DNA from: an uncultured Chloroflexota bacterium
Lineage (GTDB): Bacteria; Chloroflexota; Dehalococcoidia; SAR202; UBA11138
Length of the DNA: 5,021 nt
Assembly: GCA_913046025.1 (NCBI GenBank)
Contig: CAJWRP010000226.1
Coordinates: 1 to 5,021, forward strand
Direction: 5' to 3'
Shown here one piece after another: positions 1 to 5,021 of this stretch (position 1 is the stretch's first letter; every line of letters begins with the position of its first letter). The position numbers and the translations under genes are program-made. The notes below the pieces were generated by a model. That model made no database searches and was not told where the DNA came from. It was given only the letters and a program-made list of their open reading frames with translations.

Positions 1-19
1 AACGGCAGATAAATTAATT

Positions 20-25
20 GGTGAG
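20..25 (+). promoter_or_regulatory. Shine-Dalgarno deciding the tsf TTG start
   Basis: GGTGAG lies 5 bases before the TTG at 31 and resembles the 3' part of the consensus AGGAGGTGA. In the tsf frame there are stops at 10-12 (TAA) and 22-24 (TGA), and the only usable start before the conserved EF-Ts N-terminus is the TTG at 31. The site and the frame limits therefore fix the start together. Confidence 0.6.
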
Positions 26-30
26 AAAAA

Positions 31-531
31 TTGGTAACCAGCTTAAATAACATAAAGGCATTACGGGAGCGCACAGGCGCCGGCGTGATGGACTGCAAAA
101 AGGCGCTGGAAGAGGCCGATGGTGACCTTGATAAGGCTGAGGCTATTCTAACCAGGCAGGGTGCGGCCAAAGCTGCAGGGAAGGCCTCCCGGGCAACCGG
201 CGAAGGCATAATTGAGTCTTATATCCACAGCGGAGGACGAATTGGAGTTCTCCTTGAAATCAATTGCGAAACAGACTTCGTTGGTCGGACAAACGATTTC
301 AAACAATTGGCCCACGACGTTGCGATGCAGGTTGCAGCTATGGATCCAGCCTACATCGACTCCGAGAACGTTCCGGAAGGCAAAATGGTAGCTCAAGAAG
401 CGTTACTCTTACAGCAGCCATTTATCAAGGATCCTTCCAAGACTATTAGTGACCTGGTAACCGAATCGATCGGAAAGTTGGGTGAAAACATCAAGATTCG
501 GAGGTTCACCAGGTTCTCGTTGGGAGAATAG
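31..531 (+). CDS. tsf: Elongation factor Ts, compact form
   Basis: EF-Ts is the cytoplasmic guanine nucleotide exchange factor that removes GDP from EF-Tu so that it can bind GTP and aminoacyl-tRNA again. The N-terminal UBA-like domain (residues about 5-42) carries the first family signature, LRERTGAG followed by DCKKAL (11-26). The second signature, EINCETDFV (76-84), includes the Asp82-Phe83 pair equivalent to the E. coli Asp-Phe that wedges into the EF-Tu Mg/GDP site. The usual C-terminal GENI...RRF ending is at 151-159. At 166 residues the protein is far shorter than E. coli EF-Ts (283) and also shorter than the Thermus form (196). It keeps one core subdomain and lacks the duplicated core and coiled coil, so it may act as a dimer like the Thermus protein (inference). 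It starts at TTG behind GGTGAG and ends 5 bases before pyrH. rpsB is the expected upstream neighbour. Confidence 0.96.
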   Translation: MVTSLNNIKALRERTGAGVMDCKKALEEADGDLDKAEAILTRQGAAKAAGKASRATGEGIIESYIHSGGRIGVLLEINCETDFVGRTNDFKQLAHDVAMQVAAMDPAYIDSENVPEGKMVAQEALLLQQPFIKDPSKTISDLVTESIGKLGENIKIRRFTRFSLGE

Positions 532-536
532 ATTCT

Positions 537-1289
537 GTGGCAAAACACGCCAACGGCGAATCCATCTACTCCCGAATCGTACTCAAAGTTAGCGGAGAGT
601 CCTTCACAGGCAACCGAGGCGTCGGTACGGATCCGGATTCAGTGCGATACTTGGCCGAACAGATTAAAAGTGTTTGGGATATGGGCGTCGAGCTTGCTAT
701 AGTGGTCGGCGGCGGCAACATCATTCGAGGCTGGCAGGCAGAGGCCGCTGGAATGGATAGAGCCACCGCAGACTATGCGGGCATGTTAGGCACAATCATC
801 AACGCTTTAGCTCTCCAGGATGAGTTGGAGCGTCGGCATGGCCTCGACGTTAGAACCCAGAGCGCTATCAACGTTCAGCAAATTGCAGAGCCTTACATCA
901 GACGGCGGGCCATGAGACACCTGGAGAAAAAACGTGTCGTCATCTTCGCAGCAGGCACGGGTAACCCCTTCATGAGTACCGATACCGCAGCCGCACTAAG
1001 AGCCATCGAGATTGAGGCAAAAGTCATTCTCATGGCCAAGAACAATGTGGACGGCGTCTATGCCTCGGACCCCAACAAAAACCCTGATGCCAAGAAAATC
1101 GACTTCATGACCCATATGGAAGCGCTGGAACAACAAATAGGGGTGATGGACTCCACCGCGCTTTCCCTGTGTATGGACAATGAACTGCCAATTATAGTTT
1201 TTGATCTGTTTGCTAAAGGCAGCATTGAGAAGATTGTGTCGGGTGAAAAGATTGGATCATTAGTGGCCTCTAGTCCTGAGCTTCGTTGA
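537..1289 (+). CDS. pyrH: UMP kinase (uridylate kinase)
   Basis: This cytoplasmic enzyme phosphorylates UMP to UDP with ATP, the step that feeds all UTP and CTP synthesis. It belongs to the hexameric amino acid kinase fold, unrelated to eukaryotic UMP/CMP kinases. Motifs in order: LKVSGE phosphate loop (17-22), GGGNIIRG (58-65), D74-R75 and the GML...INALALQ helix (82-94), AEPYIRRRA...HLEK (118-131), [13 protein letters not shown] (140-152) for UMP and phosphate contact, [14 protein letters not shown] (166-179) around the ATP site, and MDSTAL (204-209). The usual FFTTD is FMSTD here, a mild change. The start is GTG, with GGGAGA (522-527) 9 bases upstream inside the end of tsf. About ten residues precede the conserved core, so the length of 250 is slightly above the usual 235-245. 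Bacterial enzymes of this family are commonly activated by GTP and inhibited by UTP; nothing in the sequence shows which applies here. Confidence 0.97.
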   Translation: MAKHANGESIYSRIVLKVSGESFTGNRGVGTDPDSVRYLAEQIKSVWDMGVELAIVVGGGNIIRGWQAEAAGMDRATADYAGMLGTIINALALQDELERRHGLDVRTQSAINVQQIAEPYIRRRAMRHLEKKRVVIFAAGTGNPFMSTDTAAALRAIEIEAKVILMAKNNVDGVYASDPNKNPDAKKIDFMTHMEALEQQIGVMDSTALSLCMDNELPIIVFDLFAKGSIEKIVSGEKIGSLVASSPELR

Positions 1290-1305
1290 TCTTACGCGCA
1301 ACGAA
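1282..1305 (+). repeat. Perfect 7-bp inverted repeat across the pyrH stop, next to the frr RBS
   Basis: TTCGTTG (1282-1288) is exactly reverse-complementary to CAACGAA (1299-1305), with a 10-base loop. The left arm covers the last pyrH sense codon and the first two bases of its stop codon. The right arm ends one base before AGGAG (1307-1311), the frr ribosome binding site. No run of T follows, so it is not an intrinsic terminator. A small mRNA hairpin that tunes frr initiation or protects an RNA end is possible, but a 7-bp stem may also be chance. Confidence 0.4.
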
Positions 1306-1317
1306 TAGGAGCGTGAC

Positions 1318-1881
1318 ATGGCAACTGTAGAAGAAGTAATCGATAATACTGACAGCCGTATGCAAAAATCTGTGGAGGCCTTGCAGAGAGACCTCAATAC
1401 GGTGCGGACAGGCAGAGCCTCACCAGCTCTGATTGAAGGAATCAATGTAGACTACTACGGCGTGCCGACCCCACTAAATCAGCTTGCCACCATCTCAGTC
1501 CCAGAAGCAAGAGTCCTGATGATTCAGCCTTGGGACAAGCAAGTAATGAAAGAGGTTGAGAAAGGAATACTCACATCCGACATGGGCTTGGTGCCAAACA
1601 ACGATGGCACAGCCATACGAATCAACCTGCCAGCACCAACCGAGGAGCGCCGCAAAGAGCTTGTACGAATGGTTGGCAAGAAGGTCGAAGAGGGTCTGAT
1701 TTCCATAAGGAACATTCGCAGGGACAGTCTGGAATCGTTCCGCTCTATGGAAAAGAGCAAGGACTTATCTTCTGATGATAGCCACAGGGCCCAGGAGCAG
1801 CTACAGGGAGTCACCGACAGGTTCTCTGGCCAGATGAACGAAATCAAAGCCTCAAAAGAAGCGGAGGTATTGGAGGTTTGA
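1318..1881 (+). CDS. frr: Ribosome recycling factor
   Basis: RRF binds the post-termination ribosome and, with EF-G, splits it into subunits so that translation can restart. The 187 residues match the usual length of about 185. Domain I, the three-helix bundle, is built from residues 1-30 and about 105-187. Domain II is inserted at about 31-104. Diagnostic motifs are RTGRASP (30-36), YYGVPTPLNQLA (46-57), PWDK (71-74), PNNDGTAIR (93-101), LPAPTEERRKEL (104-115) and RNIRRD (131-136); the last carries the arginines needed for ribosome contact in E. coli RRF. The ATG start has a strong AGGAG (1307-1311) at 6-base spacing. The gene follows pyrH by 28 bases, as in most bacteria. Nothing is truncated or odd. 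Confidence 0.97.
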   Translation: MATVEEVIDNTDSRMQKSVEALQRDLNTVRTGRASPALIEGINVDYYGVPTPLNQLATISVPEARVLMIQPWDKQVMKEVEKGILTSDMGLVPNNDGTAIRINLPAPTEERRKELVRMVGKKVEEGLISIRNIRRDSLESFRSMEKSKDLSSDDSHRAQEQLQGVTDRFSGQMNEIKASKEAEVLEV

Positions 1882-1894
1882 GCCACAACCGGTT

Positions 1895-1900
1895 AAAGGT
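1895..1900 (+). promoter_or_regulatory. Ribosome binding site for the uppS TTG start
   Basis: AAAGGT sits 9 bases before TTG at 1910. It supports that start over the internal ATG at 1979-1981, which falls inside the conserved catalytic motif (Met24) and would remove part of it. The block TTAAAGGTAA resembles TTAAGGTAA found before cdsA, so AAGGT may be a common weak SD form in this genome. Confidence 0.5.
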
Positions 1901-1909
1901 AAACGTAGC

Positions 1910-2638
1910 TTGAGTACCTCTCGTGAGACCTCCACGCGGGCCCAACAGACGGACGTTCCTGCGCACGTCGCAATTATCATGGACGGCAACGGTCGATGGG
2001 CCACCAACAAGGGCCGTACCAGATCTGAGGGCCATCGTGCCGGTACGAACAACATTCGTAGCATCATCAAGGCTTTCGTCCAACATGGAGTCGAACATCT
2101 AACGCTATTTGCCTTCTCCACAGAGAATTGGGACAGACCTGGAAAAGAGGTCCAGACCCTAATCTCAATCATCCAGGAAGTCATTCTCAAAGAGTCAGCA
2201 GACCTTCACAGAGAAGGCGTGCGCATTCAACACTTGGGTCGGCTAGACAGGCTTTCCCCAGGACTGCAGCAGGCCATACGGGATAGCGTTGAGATGACCC
2301 GGAGCAACACGCGCCTCACCCTCAACGTGGCCTTCGATTACGGCGGAAGAGCTGAGATAACTAACGCCGTAAAAGCTATAGTTCGGGACGGCATACGAGC
2401 TGAAGACATAACTGAGGAGCTCTTCTCAACCTACTTGCTCACCGATAGCATCCCTGATCCAGACCTGATTATCAGGACCGCTGGCGAAATGCGCCTTAGC
2501 AACTTCCTCATCTGGCAAACAGCATACGCAGAGTACTACTCGACGCCCGTATACTGGCCGGACTTTGATGAGGTTGAGGTAGCCAACGCCATAGATGCGT
2601 ACAAGCAACGCAAACGCAAATTTGGAAAGGTCCTCTAG
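1910..2638 (+). CDS. uppS: Isoprenyl transferase, probable undecaprenyl diphosphate synthase
   Basis: A cis-prenyltransferase that adds isopentenyl diphosphate units to farnesyl diphosphate, normally making C55 undecaprenyl diphosphate, the lipid carrier for peptidoglycan and surface glycans. It acts at the cytoplasmic face of the membrane. Catalytic motif HVAIIMDGNGRWA spans 19-31 with Asp25 (E. coli Asp26). Also visible are GHRAG (41-45) with His42, FSTENW (69-74), FDYGGRAEI (142-150), and DPDLIIRTAGE (183-193) running into RLSNFLIWQ (195-203). Arg189, Arg195, Ser197 and Glu208 match the E. coli IPP-phosphate and Mg ligands Arg194, Arg200, Ser202 and Glu213. The loop reads RTAGEMR where RTSGEQR or RTGGEHR is common; this should be tolerated. 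Length 242 is typical. It starts with TTG, 28 bases after frr. Chain length cannot be read with certainty from sequence, so a related short-chain or dehydrodolichyl-type product is possible. Its substrate IPP comes from the pathway that dxr, two genes on, opens. Confidence 0.95.
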   Translation: MSTSRETSTRAQQTDVPAHVAIIMDGNGRWATNKGRTRSEGHRAGTNNIRSIIKAFVQHGVEHLTLFAFSTENWDRPGKEVQTLISIIQEVILKESADLHREGVRIQHLGRLDRLSPGLQQAIRDSVEMTRSNTRLTLNVAFDYGGRAEITNAVKAIVRDGIRAEDITEELFSTYLLTDSIPDPDLIIRTAGEMRLSNFLIWQTAYAEYYSTPVYWPDFDEVEVANAIDAYKQRKRKFGKVL

Positions 2639-2663
2639 CCGAGGCCTGGCCAATGACGTGCTT

Positions 2664-2668
2664 AAGGT
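2664..2668 (+). promoter_or_regulatory. Ribosome binding site for the cdsA GTG start
   Basis: AAGGT lies 6 bases before GTG at 2675. It supports a non-ATG start that leaves a normal CdsA N-terminus directly entering the first membrane helix. Confidence 0.5.
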
Positions 2669-2674
2669 AATCGC

Positions 2675-3502
2675 GTGTTAATTCGCCTTTTGAGCGCCCT
2701 AATCGGACTTCCTATCCTTCTAGCATTGGTTTGGATAGGCTCATTATGGTTCTCGTTGTTAGTTGCGATTGCAGGAGCCCTAGCCGCCATTGAACTTACA
2801 TCCATAGCTCGTCGATGGGGCCACAGTATACCCGGCCCACTTATCATCGCACCTGTTGTGGTGCTGATCGCCGTTGCATACTCCCTCTCGTCGAAAAACA
2901 TCGTGCTCCCACCGCTAATAACTCTATCCATCGCGGTGATGTCCGTCGCATTGCTCGTCTGGCTTGTGGCTAGCAAGGGCCGTAAGATTCCTCTTGCACG
3001 AACGGTAACCGCATTAGCGATAATTCTTTACGCTGGCGGCTTCCTCCTTCATTTCCCCCTCCTCAGGGCCTTAGAACAGGGTAGGGAGTGGGTACTGTTC
3101 ATGCTGATGGTAACCTTCGCCACCGATACTGCTGCCTATTTTGTAGGGAGATCTGTGGGCCGCACGCCTTTTGCGCCATCAATCAGTCCTTCAAAGACAT
3201 GGGAAGGGGCAGTGGGGGGCATGTTGGGCGCAGTTGGAGCCGCTGTATTAGCAAACTATCTGCTAGGTCTGAACGTTCTACTTATAGAGGCGCTTATATT
3301 GGGGCTGCTTGTGGGTATGGTGGGTCAACTAGGAGACCTAGCGGAATCGCGCATAAAGAGACTTGGTGACGTAAAAAACTCTGGCACCATAATTCCTGGC
3401 CACGGAGGTCTTTTAGACCGGCTAGACTCAATTGTCTTGAACGTGTTAGTCGTGTATTATTTTGTTATATGGGAATCACTTCAAAGCGGCTTGTTGTCCT
3501 AG
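2675..3502 (+). CDS. cdsA: Phosphatidate cytidylyltransferase (CDP-diglyceride synthase)
   Basis: An integral membrane enzyme that joins CTP and phosphatidic acid to make CDP-diacylglycerol, the precursor of the main bacterial phospholipids. The 275 residues are mostly hydrophobic, with about eight or nine likely helices near 5-22, 24-40, 54-70, 80-98, 110-130, 138-157, 178-197, 202-218 and 253-266. The conserved part is C-terminal: TDTAAYFVGR (150-159), ISPSKTWEG (170-178), GQLGDLAES (217-225), then the family signature from Ser225-x-x-Lys228-Arg229 to PGHGGLLDRLD (241-251). One signature position departs from the usual pattern: Lys234 is followed by Asn235 where Asp is normal (KDxG to KNSG). 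The other acidic positions, Asp221, Asp248 and Asp251, remain, so the enzyme is probably active. The start is GTG, 36 bases after uppS, and the 3' end overlaps dxr by 34 bases. Confidence 0.95.
   Translation: MLIRLLSALIGLPILLALVWIGSLWFSLLVAIAGALAAIELTSIARRWGHSIPGPLIIAPVVVLIAVAYSLSSKNIVLPPLITLSIAVMSVALLVWLVASKGRKIPLARTVTALAIILYAGGFLLHFPLLRALEQGREWVLFMLMVTFATDTAAYFVGRSVGRTPFAPSISPSKTWEGAVGGMLGAVGAAVLANYLLGLNVLLIEALILGLLVGMVGQLGDLAESRIKRLGDVKNSGTIIPGHGGLLDRLDSIVLNVLVVYYFVIWESLQSGLLS
3201..3228 (+). other. Putative G-quadruplex motif inside cdsA
   Basis: Four G runs of 3, 4, 6 and 3 bases (3201-3203, 3206-3209, 3214-3219, 3226-3228) are separated by loops of 2, 4 and 6 bases. This satisfies the common G3+N1-7 pattern on the coding strand, so it would also be present in the mRNA. 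It encodes the glycine-rich helix after the SPSKTWEG motif, which explains some of the G content. Folding and function are unproven. Confidence 0.45.
3469..3502 (+). other. 34-base cdsA/dxr coding overlap
   Basis: The last eleven codons and the stop of cdsA overlap the first codons of dxr in another frame. The bases before the dxr ATG are T/A-rich and contain no purine-rich Shine-Dalgarno, and no other start codon is available in the open dxr frame just upstream. Ribosomes leaving or passing along cdsA therefore probably supply dxr initiation (inference). Both proteins are conserved up to this junction, so the overlap is not a frameshift artefact. Confidence 0.75.
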
Positions 3503-4611
3503 GCTCTACGGGCTCCGTAGGCACGCAGACGTTGGATATCGTACGGGCCTTCCCTGCCAACTTTAACGTGATTGGTCTAGCGGCACGTCGCAGCTTGGAC
3601 CTTTTGAAAGAGCAGGTTAAGGAGTTCCACCCAGAATTTATTTCCTGCCAAGGGACCCCGGAAGAGAAGGCCTTCATAGCCACAAACGGTGCCAAGGACC
3701 GAGATATCCTTCAAATGGTGACGGAGCCCAACGTGGACACCGTGGTCACCGCTACTGTTGGAGACGTTGCCCTGCCAGCTACGTTTGCGGCCATTGAAGC
3801 GGGTAAGGATATCGCCTTAGCCAATAAGGAGACCGTTGTCATATCTGGTCAACTGGTGACCGATGCCGCCCGCAAACACGGTGTAGCGCTCCTGCCACTG
3901 GACAGCGAACCTAATGCCATCTGGCAGTGCCTACGCGGTGAAGAGCAGAAGGTTTCCAGACTGATGATAACGGCATCTGGTGGAGCGTTCCGCAAAACGC
4001 CACTGGGCAAGTTGGCGGACGTCACGCCTAAGCAGGCTCTGGACCACCCTACATGGAAGATGGGGGCCAAGATCACGATCGACTCGGCTACCATGATGAA
4101 CAAGGCTTTTGAGGTAATTGAGGCCCGATGGCTGTTCAATGTTCCCTGGGACGACATCGAAATAGTGATTCATCCCCAGAGCATTATTCACTCCATGGTG
4201 GAATTTGTTGATGGATCAGTTAAGGCACAGTTAAGCCCTCCTGATATGAGACTGCCCATTCAGTACGCTTTGTTCTATCCTGATCGGGTTTATAATAAAA
4301 GTATTCGGCAGTTCGACGCCGTGGCTACAGGCTCGTTGAGTTTCGAGCCTTACGAAGCTGAGCGATACCCCTGCTTCGACCTAGCCATCGAATTCGCCAG
4401 GAGAGAAGGCACTTGGCCTGCAGCCCTATGCGGTGCTAATGACATGGCTGTAGACCTGTTCTTGTCGGGCAAGATCGGCTTTCTGGAGATATCCACGCTG
4501 ATTCGACAGGCACTAGAAAAGCATCAAAGTGTTGAAGAGCCCACGCTCGAAGAGACCATGAGCGCGGCTCGCTGGGCCAGAGAGAAGGTAAGCCAGATAG
4601 TGGAGGGTTAG
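3469..4611 (+). CDS. dxr: 1-deoxy-D-xylulose 5-phosphate reductoisomerase
   Basis: Dxr converts DXP to 2-C-methyl-D-erythritol 4-phosphate with NADPH and a divalent metal. It is the first committed step of the MEP isoprenoid pathway, is cytoplasmic, and is the target of fosmidomycin. The N-terminal Rossmann motif LGSTGSVGTQT is at 11-21 and LANKE at 117-121. The metal ligands Asp145, Glu147 and Glu215 match E. coli Asp150, Glu152 and Glu231. The substrate-phosphate residues Ser170, Ser206, Asn211 and Lys212 (E. coli Ser186, Ser222, Asn227, Lys228) are present, as are His193 (His209) in DHPTW and His241 (His257) in IIHSM. The position after Glu147 is proline, giving DSEPNAIW where DSEH is usual (E. 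coli His153). NKGLE reads NKAFE. Length 380 fits the short form, with an 11-residue shorter loop than E. coli after the metal motif. The ATG lies inside cdsA with no visible SD, and the gene ends one base before rseP. The product feeds IPP to uppS upstream. Confidence 0.97.
   Translation: MGITSKRLVVLGSTGSVGTQTLDIVRAFPANFNVIGLAARRSLDLLKEQVKEFHPEFISCQGTPEEKAFIATNGAKDRDILQMVTEPNVDTVVTATVGDVALPATFAAIEAGKDIALANKETVVISGQLVTDAARKHGVALLPLDSEPNAIWQCLRGEEQKVSRLMITASGGAFRKTPLGKLADVTPKQALDHPTWKMGAKITIDSATMMNKAFEVIEARWLFNVPWDDIEIVIHPQSIIHSMVEFVDGSVKAQLSPPDMRLPIQYALFYPDRVYNKSIRQFDAVATGSLSFEPYEAERYPCFDLAIEFARREGTWPAALCGANDMAVDLFLSGKIGFLEISTLIRQALEKHQSVEEPTLEETMSAARWAREKVSQIVEG
4602..4607 (+). promoter_or_regulatory. 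Strong Shine-Dalgarno deciding the rseP TTG start
   Basis: GGAGGG lies within the last codons of dxr, 5 bases before the TTG at 4613. It is the best SD in the window and supports starting rseP there rather than at the downstream in-frame ATGs at 4778 or 4796, neither of which has a comparable site. Confidence 0.7.
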
Positions 4612-4612
4612 G

Positions 4613-5021
4613 TTGTTTGTTGGGCTGCCCATTGGGGAACTCCTTCTATTCGCGTTGGGACCAATCATTTCCATCGCTCTGTGGTACTTAATACCGTTAT
4701 CAAACAAGAGTGATCTTATCCGCAATCGCTGGATCTCATTCATACCAGTCATCGTAGCCATCGTTTTATTCGTGGTGATGCGGCCTCAGGGATGGATGCT
4801 CATATTCCCTGTCCTGGGATTCCTGATTTTCATTCACGAACTGGGCCACTTCCTCACGGCCAAGTGGTTCGGAATCACCGTTAAGGAGTTTGGCTTCGGA
4901 TTCCCGCCTAGGATGGTGGGTCTGAGATTCAAGCCCCACGGCACTATCTACTCCATTAACTGGATTCCCGTGGGCGGCTTCGTCCGCATGGTCGGGGAAC
5001 ACGGTGAGGCGATCGACAAGG
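4613..5021 (+). CDS. rseP: RseP-type site-2 protease (M50 family), 5' part only
   Basis: A membrane-embedded zinc metalloprotease that cuts substrates such as anti-sigma factors or signal peptide remnants within the bilayer. The frame stays open from 4613 to the window edge (136 codons). The zinc motif HELGH is at 75-79 in the hydrophobic FLIFIHELGHFLTAKWFG. It is followed by the family's FGFGFPPR (93-100) and INWIPVGGFVRMVGE (115-129). The PDZ domain and the second zinc-binding region with its conserved Asp would lie beyond the edge. The N-terminus is unusual: RseP proteins normally reach HExxH about 20 residues in, but here two more hydrophobic stretches (about 8-29 and 41-57) come first. 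If translation began at ATG 4778 or 4796 the protein would look standard, but the strong SD, the 1-base gap to dxr and the continuous hydrophobic frame favour the long form. The substrate is unknown. Confidence 0.92.
   Translation, partial: MFVGLPIGELLLFALGPIISIALWYLIPLSNKSDLIRNRWISFIPVIVAIVLFVVMRPQGWMLIFPVLGFLIFIHELGHFLTAKWFGITVKEFGFGFPPRMVGLRFKPHGTIYSINWIPVGGFVRMVGEHGEAIDK

Noticed and set aside
1..37. Possible 3' end of an upstream gene, expected to be rpsB
   Set aside because: Three frames end nearby (TAA at 10-12, TAA at 15-17, TAA at 35-37) and each leaves only a few residues. None can be matched to ribosomal protein S2 with confidence, so no partial gene is called.
1524..1886. 120-codon open frame on the minus strand within frr
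   Set aside because: It is antisense to a fully conserved frr, has no recognisable motif, and nothing suggests independent coding.
1887..1894. Palindrome AACCGGTT between frr and uppS
   Set aside because: Eight bases without a loop is expected by chance in a window this size, and there is no adjoining promoter or second copy.
1852..2190. 112-codon minus-strand open frame over the frr/uppS junction, with a second overlapping minus-strand frame at 1844-2098
   Set aside because: Both are antisense to conserved uppS codons, overlap each other, and show no domain or start context.
2632..2644. Short inverted repeat CCTC...GAGG at the uppS stop as a possible terminator
   Set aside because: Only four paired bases and no T tract, and the operon continues directly into cdsA.
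2653..2670. Five-codon mini-ORF (ATG ACG TGC TTA AGG TAA) just before cdsA, with GAGG 8 bases upstream
   Set aside because: It is too short to distinguish from chance, has no regulatory codon run, and overlaps the cdsA ribosome binding site.
3088..3369. 93-codon plus-strand open frame inside cdsA
   Set aside because: It is out of frame with the conserved CdsA C-terminus, and its Cys/Arg/Ser-rich translation looks like a frame shadow.
1..5021. Search for mobile elements, tRNA/rRNA genes, CRISPR arrays or a novel accessory system
   Set aside because: Essentially every base is accounted for by seven conserved core genes with short gaps. No repeats, integrase or transposase motifs, or unexplained coding capacity were seen.

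Overview
The window is one dense stretch of core bacterial housekeeping genes, all on the + strand. In order they are tsf (EF-Ts), pyrH (UMP kinase), frr (ribosome recycling factor), uppS (undecaprenyl diphosphate synthase), cdsA (CDP-diglyceride synthase), dxr (DXP reductoisomerase), and the 5' part of rseP (site-2 membrane protease), which is cut by the right edge. There is no mobile element, RNA gene, CRISPR array or recognisable terminator, and no stretch over 40 bases outside a gene. The bases before tsf (1-30) probably hold the end of an upstream gene, rpsB by analogy with other bacteria, but too little is present to identify it.

The layout looks like one transcription unit. Gaps between genes are 5, 28, 28 and 36 bases. 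cdsA and dxr overlap by 34 bases, and dxr and rseP are 1 base apart. The first three genes serve translation and pyrimidine nucleotide supply: EF-Ts recharges EF-Tu, UMP kinase makes UDP, and RRF frees ribosomes after termination. The last four serve the envelope. Dxr makes MEP for isopentenyl diphosphate synthesis, UppS polymerises that isoprenoid into the C55 lipid carrier for cell wall and glycan assembly, CdsA makes the CDP-diacylglycerol precursor of phospholipids, and RseP cuts membrane proteins within the bilayer. This order is widely conserved in bacteria.

The organism is a bacterium of intermediate GC. The very short EF-Ts (166 residues), frequent TTG/GTG starts (5 of 7 genes) and the overall protein style suggest a member of the Chloroflexota, perhaps near Dehalococcoidia or SAR202. 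That is inference from general knowledge, not a search result.

I see no undescribed system. Second-look items are a long hydrophobic N-terminal extension on RseP, a dxr start buried in cdsA without a Shine-Dalgarno, departures from common consensus residues in Dxr (DSEP for DSEH) and CdsA (KN for KD), a G-quadruplex-type motif in cdsA, and a perfect hairpin between pyrH and frr.
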